Shown here piece by piece: positions 1 to 6,448 of a DNA stretch of 10,895 nt (position 1 is its first letter; every line of letters begins with the position of its first letter). The DNA comes from an uncultured Pseudomonadota bacterium (GTDB taxonomy: Bacteria; Myxococcota_A; UBA9042; CAIXZC01): positions 1-10,895 of the forward strand of contig CALFHQ010000122.1 in NCBI GenBank assembly GCA_937876385.1. The letters run 5' to 3'. A program made the position numbers and the translations under genes. Under the pieces are notes generated by a model. The model did no database searches, had not been told where the DNA came from, and was given only the letters and a program-made list of their open reading frames with translations.

Positions 1-50
<50 letters not shown>

Positions 51-69
51 AGATTGTCAACGATTCGGT

Positions 70-98
70 TTTATAGAACAGGGGGCTTTGTGTGTCAA
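70..98 (-). promoter_or_regulatory. Sigma-70 promoter of the tRNA-Gly gene
   Basis: On the minus strand TTGACA (plus 98-93) and TATAAA (plus 75-70) are separated by exactly 17 nt. The -35 box is a perfect consensus match and the -10 box matches at five of six positions. Transcription would start near position 63, giving a leader of about 12 nt before the mature tRNA 5' end at 50. A strong housekeeping promoter is what a tRNA gene would be expected to have. Confidence 0.85.
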
Positions 99-102
99 GG
101 GT

Positions 103-132
103 ATTTTTGGGGAGGTTCCGTGCATTTTTGGG
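103..132 (+). repeat. Pair of 9-bp direct repeats upstream of the WYL regulator
   Basis: ATTTTTGGG occurs at 103-111 and again at 124-132, so the copies start 21 bp apart, about two helical turns. They lie in the 184-nt gap between the tRNA-Gly gene and the regulator gene, next to the -35 box of the tRNA promoter. The spacing would put both copies on the same face of the helix, as expected of an operator for a dimeric regulator, but this is inference only. No convincing promoter for the regulator could be picked out; TTGCTT (161-166) with GATAAG (184-189) is a poor candidate. Confidence 0.35.
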
Positions 133-234
133 TCGTGGAGGTGCAAAATCTGGTCTGCACTTGCTTTCTGGGGAAATGGTGGGATAAGGTCGCTGTGGAT
201 CGCTAATAGTAACGAATTTGGCGGAGGTTTCGGC

Positions 235-1257
235 GTGGCGAAGTACAAGCCTCAGCAGCGCAGGTTGATCCTTATTGATCGAAAGATCCGTGAGGGGACT
301 CGATTTGGCGTCCTTCCCAACAGTCGCCTCCTGGCAGAGCAACTGGAGGTGAGCGACAAGACCATTCGGCGTGACATCGATCACCTTCGATACGACCTGG
401 GTGCCCCCATTGAGTACGATTCCCGAAAACACGGCTTCTTCTACACAGAGAGAAACTGGCAAATGCCCGCCATGGTGATGCGGGAGACGGACCTGTACGC
501 CGTGTGCATCGCCGAAGAGGTGCTCAAGCAGTACTCGGGGACCCCAGTGTACGACAGCATGTACCCCATGCTCGAGGATCTGTTGCGAGCCCTCCCCGAA
601 GACGTGCAAATGGACCCGGTGTGGATCAACGAGCGCTTCACCTTCTTCCCGCAACCTGCCCCGGTGGTGGACCACCAGGTTTGGACTCAAGTCTTCAAGG
701 CGTTGCGAAAGGAGCTGTCTCTGGAGTTCGACTACACGAACCCCGGGTACAGTCACTCCTATCGCAGGACGTTGAATCCCTACCACGCCGTAAGCCATCG
801 GGGGCAGTGGTATGTGCTGGGTCACTGCCACTACAAGAAGGAGATCCGGGTATTTGCTGTGTCTCGAATGGCCAACGTCGTGGTCACAACCAACCGGTTC
901 TTGATTCCCAACGATTTCGATTTTGAGGCCTATGCGGGAAAGCACTTCGGGATCATCTTTGGAGACCGGGAGTACAACGTCGAGATCCATTTCGACCCCT
1001 CTGCTGCTCCCTATGTGCGAGAGCAGGTGTGGCATGAGACCCAGACCATCGAAGAGGGCGAAGATGGCTCTGCTGTCCTGCGCTTTCAAACCAATCACCT
1101 CCTTGAAGTACGCCGTTGGGTTCTGTCCTGGGGCGCGGGGGCGAAGGTGTGCGCTCCCCCGGAATTGCGCAAAGCGGTTCGCCAGGACTTAAAGGAAGCG
1201 CTGAACGGCTACTCGGACGGCGAAGACCCCTCGGACGCTATTTGTCCTACCCCGTGA
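235..1257 (+). CDS. WYL-domain transcriptional regulator (YafY/PafC type)
   Basis: The product is a 340-aa cytoplasmic DNA-binding regulator. Residues 10-70 form a winged helix-turn-helix: the helices LLAEQLEVS and KTIRRDIDHL (about 32-51) are the DeoR/HTH_11-like pattern seen in front of WYL domains, followed by a wing (57-70). The WYL domain spans about 146-225. Its signature reads W192-Y193-V194 in the context GQWYVLGHC, with conserved arginines R205 and R211 that in this family line the ligand site. The remaining ~100 residues match the WCX C-terminal extension in position and size. The GTG start at 235 was chosen because GGAGG (223-227) lies 7 nt upstream and the HTH begins right after it. 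The frame stays open back to 88, but that stretch overlaps the tRNA promoter and looks non-coding. WYL proteins often sense nucleotides or nucleic acid and control DNA-damage or phage-defence genes; the target here is unknown. It is probably co-transcribed with the next gene. Confidence 0.85.
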   Translation: MAKYKPQQRRLILIDRKIREGTRFGVLPNSRLLAEQLEVSDKTIRRDIDHLRYDLGAPIEYDSRKHGFFYTERNWQMPAMVMRETDLYAVCIAEEVLKQYSGTPVYDSMYPMLEDLLRALPEDVQMDPVWINERFTFFPQPAPVVDHQVWTQVFKALRKELSLEFDYTNPGYSHSYRRTLNPYHAVSHRGQWYVLGHCHYKKEIRVFAVSRMANVVVTTNRFLIPNDFDFEAYAGKHFGIIFGDREYNVEIHFDPSAAPYVREQVWHETQTIEEGEDGSAVLRFQTNHLLEVRRWVLSWGAGAKVCAPPELRKAVRQDLKEALNGYSDGEDPSDAICPTP

Positions 1258-1296
1258 GGCATGCTCCGTTGTGCAAAAAGACAACGGAGGTTTCTC

Positions 1297-1965
1297 ATGC
1301 AAAACGAAACGGCCAAGAGAGTCGCTCACAGGTGGCTATCTCACGAACGGGAAGGGATCGGTCGACCGGAGTGGGCCCACGCAGAAGATGCAGTGGCGCT
1401 GCTGGATCAGGTCCCCTGGGTGACGACTCTGGAAGTAGCGGATCATGTTGAGTCCCAAGTCTGGCTCCACGACGTTCTGGAGCGAGGCATCAAAGAAGAT
1501 GGAAATCGAGTGTCCAGGGAGGACCTGTTGGCAGAGGGTCTCTCTCGAAGCGTGGTCGGCGGGACTGCTTTCATCAGTCGTCAAGTCCACGAGACTCGGG
1601 ACACCTTCTACAGTCGACTCGCCATGGAGACCTTCCGATGGCGCCTCTCTCTGGCCTCCAACGAGAAGCGAGTGGTGCAGGGACTGTCGGCAGTCCGAGA
1701 CATCGAAGTCGAAGGAATCGGGGACGCACACCTGCACATTCTGGGTCGCATGCCGGACTACATCTGGGTGAAGTTCCTGGCTCGCATAGTCGACTTGCGT
1801 GAAGGTCGAACCCTTCGCGGAGCCTCCTGGCACACAAAGCGCGTCGCTGACACCCGCAAGTGGCTGCTTCCCTTGCTTTCCCAGCCCCACGATGGCCTGG
1901 AAGCCTGGTTCCACGACAAACTGTGCGAGGCCATGGAGCCGTTGGCCGAAAGCCGCAAGGCCTGA
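1297..1965 (+). CDS. HD-domain (RelA/SpoT-hydrolase-like) protein, possibly degenerate
   Basis: The product is a 222-aa soluble protein. The pattern resembles small HD metal-dependent phosphohydrolases. It has a histidine near the N-terminus (H28 in WAHAEDAV) and the HD pair H58-D59 in WLHDVLERG. A segment with the ISRQ...E..D.FYSR pattern (about 93-107) corresponds to the ALT.R...Y..Y stretch of (p)ppGpp-hydrolase-like proteins. VKFLARIVDLRE (158-169) is the counterpart of the family's VKLADRLHNLRE helix. In that last motif the Asp that normally completes the metal site is missing, so catalysis is doubtful. ATG 1297 was chosen over ATG 1261 because GGAGG (1286-1290) is 6 nt upstream. It lies 39 nt behind the WYL regulator and is probably in the same operon. 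The substrate is unknown. The HD assignment rests on motif reading and is moderately secure. Confidence 0.55.
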   Translation: MQNETAKRVAHRWLSHEREGIGRPEWAHAEDAVALLDQVPWVTTLEVADHVESQVWLHDVLERGIKEDGNRVSREDLLAEGLSRSVVGGTAFISRQVHETRDTFYSRLAMETFRWRLSLASNEKRVVQGLSAVRDIEVEGIGDAHLHILGRMPDYIWVKFLARIVDLREGRTLRGASWHTKRVADTRKWLLPLLSQPHDGLEAWFHDKLCEAMEPLAESRKA

Positions 1966-1987
1966 CCGTCTCGACACCGCACAGTTG

Positions 1988-1999
1988 TTGACAAGTCAA
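1988..1999. promoter_or_regulatory. Palindrome TTGAC-AA-GTCAA containing a -35-like box
   Basis: TTGACAAGTCAA is an inverted repeat with 5-bp arms and a 2-nt centre. It lies in the 89-nt gap before the DUF3352/pilin-like gene. Its left part is a consensus -35 hexamer (TTGACA, 1988-1993), but the hexamer 16 nt downstream (GATACC, 2010-2015) matches the -10 consensus at only three positions. It could be a weak promoter with an overlapping operator, or chance. Confidence 0.3.
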
Positions 2000-2054
2000 G
2001 GATTTGCGGGATACCGTCGATGCGGGAACTCAACCAAATCAGCGGGGTGAAGCG

Positions 2055-4250
2055 ATGGGTGCTTTGGACCAGAAGAGTAGACTGGCTCTGATTGTCGTCA
2101 CAGCAGTTGTGGTAGCTGGAGTCGCCGTATGGTGGTTCGTCGCCGGGCCCTTTGGAGGCAGCGCTGCAAGCCGTATGGCGAAAGTCTTTCCTGACGAGAC
2201 GACCTTTCTGGCCTGGTCAGGAAGCGTGGAAGAGCTTCTGGCAGTGGGTCGAGATGCTGGATTCGACGGGGAAGCCCTGGCAACGGAGAACGGCCGGTAT
2301 GGTGAGGTCGTGGAGAAGCTGGGAGCCAATCCTCTGACAATTGAGGGACTGAAGACTCTGGGCATCGATCCTTCGGGCTCATTGGGGTTTGCTCTGATTC
2401 CGTCCAAAGAAGCGACGATGCTGGCAGCGGTTCATATTCCCGTGTCTGGGAGCGCCATTGACTCGCTCAAAGAGCTGCTGAAGAAAGTGGAGTTCCCAGG
2501 GAACCTCATTCTGGAGGAGGTGGACTCCAATGGACATCGCCTGGCTTTCCTGGGAAACAACTCGAAGGAACGAATCGAGGCAGCGTTGTTGGAGGTGGAC
2601 GGCGGCGCCGTGGTGCTGTTTGCCGTAAACCACAAAATCAGCCGCACCCCTGAGATCGTCACTGAAATCAAGGCATTTGCAGACAGCATCACATCGAAGA
2701 AGGAGCGTCTGTCCTCCGTGGACTCCTTTGACGAGACAGTTCACTGGAGCAACGACTCCCTCGCCGGGCTGTTCTTTCATCCGGGGCCGGACACTCGACA
2801 GTTGGAGTTCAAGGACGATGGCGCACAGTTCTTCTTCTGGATCATGGCCAGTGCCGTGGGAGTCGGTGCGGAATTGGCCTTGGAGAACAAGTCTCTGGTT
2901 CTTCGCTCCAACACCTTGTTCAGCGGGGCCGATTCCATCGCCTTTGGAGAACGGGACGTGTCTGTGCTGGAGGATCTTCCCGGGAACCTCACCATGGGTT
3001 TCCACGTGAAGCTTGATCTGGAGAAGCTGCAGCGGGAGTTGAACAGCTCCATTCCAGACGGTGCAAAGGAGCATCATCAAATCTACAAACTGCTGTCCGG
3101 CGTGGGACCGGAAATCGGCTTGCCGGAAGGGAAGAACCTCCGGGACCTTCTGAGCGGAGAGCTAGGGTTCTTTGCCGGAGCGATAGAGCCCGATCTCTTC
3201 CGCTCTCTGGAGGGCATGGTGGTTTTTGCGGGGCTCAACGACTCCCCGATGGCCGAGGAGGTCCTCTTGAAGTTGAGCAAGGGGTTGTTGCGTGACCCCG
3301 AGAAGGAAGTGCTGGGGGATGGGACGTTGTACACGTACAAGGCTGGACTGGATACGCCGGTGGGAATGTGGATCACGCCATCTCGGGTGTGGGTGGCCGG
3401 AGACACCCGGATCCTTCGGCAGATGGCCGAGAAGAAGGGGGAGTTCGGAGATTCGAAACGAGCCAAAGAGATTGCCGGTGGGCTGTTCGACGACGACAAC
3501 GTCGGCGCCGGGTTCATTGATATCCAGGCCATCGTAGAGGATCTGTCGGCGACGATTCCAAAGCGACCGGAAGGGTTGAAGGCTCTTCTGGAAGCTTTCG
3601 ATTTCCTTTCCATTAAGATGTCCCTGGACGATTCTGTGGGCCACAGTGAAGTGTCGCTGGTGGCGAAGGGAGAGAACTTCCGCAAGGACGTATTGCCCAT
3701 CCTGGGGACTCTGCTGGCGGATGGCTTCGGCATCCAGAAGAAGTCGGTTGAGACCAAGGGAGGGCCTGGCTGGCTTCCTGGAAGCGGTGCCGCGGCCAAG
3801 ACCGAGGCCATTGACACCCTGGACAAGATTGCAAAGGGGGCCGCGGAGTACTACTCGACACCGATGGTGGAGCAGTACACGGGAAAGCGCATTGAATGCC
3901 AGTTCCCGGCGACGGTGGATCGCACGCCCTATGGAACCTGCTGCGGAAGCCTCGGAGGGCCAGACCAGGACGGCGATGGTCGCTGCGACAGTACCCCCGA
4001 CGACTGGAATGCTTCAACCTGGAACGCCTTGCGGTTCCAGATAATGGAGCCCCACTACTGCGTCTATTCCTTTGAAAGCAACGGGAAGACCTTGGCCGAG
4101 GCGGAGTTCACGGCGACGGCGCTGTGCGACATGGATTGCGACGGGAAGCTGGCAACGTTCCAGCGCTACGGGAGGGGCACCGCCTCTCCAGGCTTTGAAT
4201 GCCAGGCGGAACTGGGGGGTGGGATCTTCGTGAACAACGAAGACGAGTAG
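2055..4250 (+). CDS. Membrane-anchored DUF3352-like protein with C-terminal pilin-like domain
   Basis: The product is a 731-aa protein. Residues 1-9 are a short charged cytoplasmic tail and 10-30 a single transmembrane helix; the rest should lie in the periplasm. Residues about 38-570 are a large alpha/beta body that resembles DUF3352 proteins, a family without known function. Residues about 586-731 look like the globular part of myxobacterial type IV pilin-like proteins. They show LDKIAKGAAEYY (589-600), a Phe-Pro segment near C615, the CC pair C629-C630, D637-x-D-x-D-G, a Trp-rich NASTWNALRF segment, and C691-DMDC-DG followed by TFQRYG. No prepilin cleavage motif is present, so it is not a classical pilin. 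The ATG at 2055 follows GGGGTGA (2044-2050) and starts the membrane anchor; the TTG at 2004 adds only an unlikely polar tail. It ends 1 nt from the convergent crotonase gene. The DUF3352 label is moderate confidence and the pilin-like tail somewhat better. Confidence 0.7.
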   Translation: MGALDQKSRLALIVVTAVVVAGVAVWWFVAGPFGGSAASRMAKVFPDETTFLAWSGSVEELLAVGRDAGFDGEALATENGRYGEVVEKLGANPLTIEGLKTLGIDPSGSLGFALIPSKEATMLAAVHIPVSGSAIDSLKELLKKVEFPGNLILEEVDSNGHRLAFLGNNSKERIEAALLEVDGGAVVLFAVNHKISRTPEIVTEIKAFADSITSKKERLSSVDSFDETVHWSNDSLAGLFFHPGPDTRQLEFKDDGAQFFFWIMASAVGVGAELALENKSLVLRSNTLFSGADSIAFGERDVSVLEDLPGNLTMGFHVKLDLEKLQRELNSSIPDGAKEHHQIYKLLSGVGPEIGLPEGKNLRDLLSGELGFFAGAIEPDLFRSLEGMVVFAGLNDSPMAEEVLLKLSKGLLRDPEKEVLGDGTLYTYKAGLDTPVGMWITPSRVWVAGDTRILRQMAEKKGEFGDSKRAKEIAGGLFDDDNVGAGFIDIQAIVEDLSATIPKRPEGLKALLEAFDFLSIKMSLDDSVGHSEVSLVAKGENFRKDVLPILGTLLADGFGIQKKSVETKGGPGWLPGSGAAAKTEAIDTLDKIAKGAAEYYSTPMVEQYTGKRIECQFPATVDRTPYGTCCGSLGGPDQDGDGRCDSTPDDWNASTWNALRFQIMEPHYCVYSFESNGKTLAEAEFTATALCDMDCDGKLATFQRYGRGTASPGFECQAELGGGIFVNNEDE

Positions 4251-4251
4251 A

Positions 4252-4959
4252 TCAGAGCTTCAGCGGGATGCGCTTGTAGGCGTCTGCATCTCGAGTTTCC
4301 ATGATGTTCACCACATCGGCAGCCCAGAACTCCTTGGTCAGCCGGAACGCATCAGCACCCTTCTTTGCCATCTTGGAAGCGGTTTCGAGGGCCGTGGGGA
4401 GCAGCTTGTCCGCTTCCACGGCGCCATGAGCCCAACCCACGTCAACGGCTTCGGCCCCAGCGTATCTTGTGGAAGAGAATCCCATGGTTCGAAACACTGG
4501 TTTACCAAGTCCGTGCTCACAGATGGCGATCATGCCCGGGGAAAACGGGATGTTGATGTCCATCTCCGGAAAGCACACCCACCCTCTGTCCAGGCGGACA
4601 TAGCGATAATCAAACCCCGAAGACCAGATGGCTCCCATTCCAAAGGCGTGGCCGCTGATGGCACCGATGAGGGGTTTGGGGAAGAGGACCGTGTCCTTGA
4701 GAAATCCGGAGATGTTCATCAAGAAGCCGAAGAGCTCTCGGGGTCCCTGGGTCTTCATCCAGTCAAGGTCCAATCCATTTGAGAAGAACTTGTCGTTGCC
4801 GGTAATGACCACGGCTCGCACGGTGTCGTCCTGGGCCAATTCGGCCAGCTCTTTTCGCAGGGCATCGACGAAGGGTCCAGAGAACCGGTTGTCCTTGTCT
4901 CGGCCCATGGTAACCACGGCCACATTGTCCTTCATTTCTCGAGTCAGCCAGTTTGTCAT
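4252..4959 (-). CDS. Enoyl-CoA hydratase/isomerase family protein, probably delta3,delta2-enoyl-CoA isomerase
   Basis: The product is a 235-aa cytoplasmic crotonase-fold enzyme of about the usual family length. Oxyanion-hole elements are FFSNGLDL (58-65) and GHAFGMG (103-109). The catalytic Glu of the PE motif is present (P131-E132 in CFPEMDINIPF). The first catalytic Glu of true hydratases (Glu144 of rat crotonase, 20 residues earlier) would fall at W112, so only one acid/base remains. That, with the SNGLDL and LDRGWVCFPEMDI patterns resembling plant and peroxisomal ECI proteins, favours isomerisation of 3-enoyl-CoA to 2-trans-enoyl-CoA during unsaturated fatty acid oxidation. The start at 4959 is preceded by GGAGGG (plus 4969-4974) with 9 nt spacing. 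It follows the lipoprotein gene by 35 nt and is likely co-transcribed with it, although their functions have no obvious link. Other CoA-ester chemistry remains possible. Confidence 0.8.
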   Translation of the reverse strand: MTNWLTREMKDNVAVVTMGRDKDNRFSGPFVDALRKELAELAQDDTVRAVVITGNDKFFSNGLDLDWMKTQGPRELFGFLMNISGFLKDTVLFPKPLIGAISGHAFGMGAIWSSGFDYRYVRLDRGWVCFPEMDINIPFSPGMIAICEHGLGKPVFRTMGFSSTRYAGAEAVDVGWAHGAVEADKLLPTALETASKMAKKGADAFRLTKEFWAADVVNIMETRDADAYKRIPLKL

Positions 4960-4994
4960 CGGTCAATTCCCTCCAAAGTCAGAAAAGGGTTCGG

Positions 4995-5399
4995 TTACTC
5001 GGCTTTGGGCTCCTGGGTTTCCCCTTTCGGGTTGCGCCCTTCAGCCTCAATTTTGCAGTGCTTGATGTCGTCTTCGTTGGAAGCTTTGGCGACGCATCGC
5101 CTCCCCTCATCGTCCAGCGTATCGTGGCAATTTCGAACGCACATCCCCGTGACGGTGGGTCTCAGCTTGTCCAACTCCTGTCGACCGGCCTCGTCCATTC
5201 CATCCCGGACGAGATCCACGACATGGGCGCATATCGTGGGACAATCGGGAGCAGCTTCGACTGGCTTCTTCGGCACGACTTGGGCTTTCTTCACCTGGAC
5301 GCCGGCAGCATCCAGTTCCGGGGTGGAACTGTTTCGCTTGCACCCGAGAGCCACAAGAAGAAGGAACAGAATCAGGATTGGCAACCACGTCTTCAACAT
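4995..5399 (-). CDS. Small Cys-rich lipoprotein with twin CX3C motif
   Basis: The product is a 134-aa exported lipoprotein. Residues 1-19 are a lipoprotein signal peptide (hydrophobic stretch 5-19) ending in the lipobox VALG-C20. A Pro/Lys/Ala-rich linker (about 24-51) leads to a compact domain with six cysteines: C53-x3-C57, then C87-x3-C91, C102 and C115. The region between the two CX3C pairs is strongly helical in composition. The twin CX3C arrangement suggests a helical hairpin pinned by disulfides in the periplasm. The last ~20 residues are polar and charged. The start at 5399 is supported by GGGAGGA (plus 5406-5412) with 6 nt spacing. I do not recognise a named family. The likely sorting is to the inner or outer membrane via Lol; the +2 residue is Lys. 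It precedes the crotonase gene by 35 nt on the same strand. Confidence 0.75.
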   Translation of the reverse strand: MLKTWLPILILFLLLVALGCKRNSSTPELDAAGVQVKKAQVVPKKPVEAAPDCPTICAHVVDLVRDGMDEAGRQELDKLRPTVTGMCVRNCHDTLDDEGRRCVAKASNEDDIKHCKIEAEGRNPKGETQEPKAE

Positions 5400-5428
5400 A
5401 AGAAATCCTCCCGTTTCCCAATGCTTCT

Positions 5429-5437
5429 TCTATCACA
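5429..5437 (-). promoter_or_regulatory. Possible extended -10 element for the lipoprotein-crotonase operon
   Basis: On the minus strand TGT-GATAGA (plus 5437-5429) fits an extended -10 box and would start transcription about 20 nt before the lipoprotein ATG. The -35 region 16 nt further up (GTGGAA) is poor. It lies in the 204-nt divergent intergenic region 5400-5603, where both operons must begin. Confidence 0.3.
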
Positions 5438-5492
5438 GTCGAGAGGGGGATTCCACGATTGGACGCGGTGCGACGCGGCGCGGCGAATTGTG

Positions 5493-5521
5493 TTGACGCA
5501 GCCTACCTCCCCTGTTCCAAT
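5493..5521 (+). promoter_or_regulatory. Candidate sigma-70 promoter of the SDR gene
   Basis: TTGACG (5493-5498) and TCCAAT (5516-5521) are separated by 17 nt. The -35 matches five of six consensus positions and the -10 four of six. It would give a leader of about 75 nt before the SDR start at 5604. It is placed as expected within the divergent intergenic region, but the -10 box is weak. Confidence 0.35.
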
Positions 5522-5588
5522 GAAGAAGGTGGTGCGGTTCATCGAGATTCAAACGGCGAGAAAGCAGAAGCCAGTCCCACACCAGCGA

Positions 5589-5599
5589 GGGGGGGGAAG
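5589..5599 (+). promoter_or_regulatory. Ribosome-binding site containing a run of eight G
   Basis: Eight consecutive G residues (5589-5596) followed by AAG form the purine-rich region upstream of the SDR start codon at 5604. It is the only plausible Shine-Dalgarno sequence for that gene and fixes the start there, although the frame is open far upstream. A homopolymer of this length is prone to slippage, which would change the spacing to the start codon. Confidence 0.5.
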
Positions 5600-5603
5600 C
5601 GAC

Positions 5604-6404
5604 ATGGGGTTGAAGGAGTTCTACCAGGGGAAGAGTGTGGTTATCACCGGTGCGTCATCGGGCATTGGAGCAGACCTCGCCGAGGTCCTCGCCGGTTTTG
5701 GGGCAAAGCTGTGCCTGACGGCTCGGCGTGAAGAAAAGCTGAAGGAAGTCAGGGAGCGTTGTGAGGCCTTGGGGGCGGAAGTGCTGGTGATGCCGGCGGA
5801 CGTCACCGACGCCCATCGCATGGCTGAAATTCGGGATGCCGTTCTGGAGCGTTTTGGCCAGGCCGATATCATCATCGCCAATGCCGGGGTGGGCGGATTG
5901 AATCCCGCAGAGCACTTCGACCTGGAGATTCATCGCAAGACCGTGGAAATCAACGTCATGGGATTGGCCAACACGTTGGTGCCCTTCATTCACGACATGG
6001 TGGAGCGCAGGTCGGGGATCCTCGTGGGAGTATCCAGCCTGGCGGGCTTTCGGGGGCTTCCCAATGCGGCCTCATACAGCTCCACGAAGTCTCAGCAGAT
6101 GGTCTTCATGGAGTCCCTTCGAGTGGATTTGAAGAAGCACAATGTGGCAGCGTTGAGCATCCATCCGGGTTTTGTGAAGACCCCCATGACGGCGCATGAC
6201 GACTTTGATATGCCCTTCATGGTGCCGGTGCGAAAGTCGTCGCATCTCATCGCCAAAGCCATCATGAAGCGCAAAGCTCGCTATCTCTACCCGTGGCCCA
6301 TGAAGATCCTGACCTGGTTCAACCGACACCTCCCCTGTTGGCTGTATGATTGGTTCCTTCCCCGTGTGTCGGGGCAAAAGGACCCGAGGCCGAAGATGCT
6401 GTAG
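5604..6404 (+). CDS. SDR-family oxidoreductase (classical short-chain dehydrogenase)
   Basis: The product is a 266-aa NAD(P)-dependent oxidoreductase. The Rossmann cofactor loop is TGASSGIG (15-22). Basic residues R41-R42 after the second strand suggest preference for NADP(H). The NAG motif is at 93-95, and the catalytic tetrad is visible as N117, S145, Y158 and K162 (YSSTK). PGFVKTPM (188-195) is the usual nicotinamide-binding PG stretch. After about residue 230 comes an aromatic, hydrophobic and basic tail (YLYPWPMKILTWF and onward) that may sit on a membrane, as in SDRs acting on lipids. The ATG at 5604 was chosen for the GGAAG just upstream and because the cofactor motif begins 14 residues in. 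The open frame back to 4953 runs antisense through the lipoprotein gene and is not coding. It lies 44 nt ahead of a membrane protein gene and probably forms an operon with it. The substrate cannot be read from the sequence; a lipid or fatty-acyl substrate is a guess. Confidence 0.88.
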   Translation: MGLKEFYQGKSVVITGASSGIGADLAEVLAGFGAKLCLTARREEKLKEVRERCEALGAEVLVMPADVTDAHRMAEIRDAVLERFGQADIIIANAGVGGLNPAEHFDLEIHRKTVEINVMGLANTLVPFIHDMVERRSGILVGVSSLAGFRGLPNAASYSSTKSQQMVFMESLRVDLKKHNVAALSIHPGFVKTPMTAHDDFDMPFMVPVRKSSHLIAKAIMKRKARYLYPWPMKILTWFNRHLPCWLYDWFLPRVSGQKDPRPKML

Positions 6405-6448
6405 ACCCCGTTTACTTGGAAGTTCACAGATAGGACCGGGAGGGGGCA

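Noticed and set aside
88..234. N-terminal extension of the WYL regulator by 49 codons
   Set aside because: It starts inside the tRNA promoter, lacks a ribosome-binding site and has composition unlike the gene. GTG 235 has GGAGG at ideal spacing and the HTH starts directly after it.
1336..1977. 213-aa open frame on the minus strand opposite the HD-like gene
   Set aside because: It is fully antisense to a better-supported gene, has no ribosome-binding site, and its product shows no domain pattern. Long antisense frames are common in GC-rich coding DNA.
2379..3826. Two long minus-strand frames (233 and 247 aa) opposite the DUF3352-like gene
   Set aside because: They lie wholly within a gene supported by start site, membrane anchor and domains. 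The predicted products are low-complexity and rich in Ser, Arg and Pro, as expected from a reversed frame.
4953..5603. 217-codon upstream extension of the SDR frame
   Set aside because: It would run antisense through the lipoprotein gene and through the intergenic region. The SDR fold begins at 5604, where the only suitable ribosome-binding region lies.
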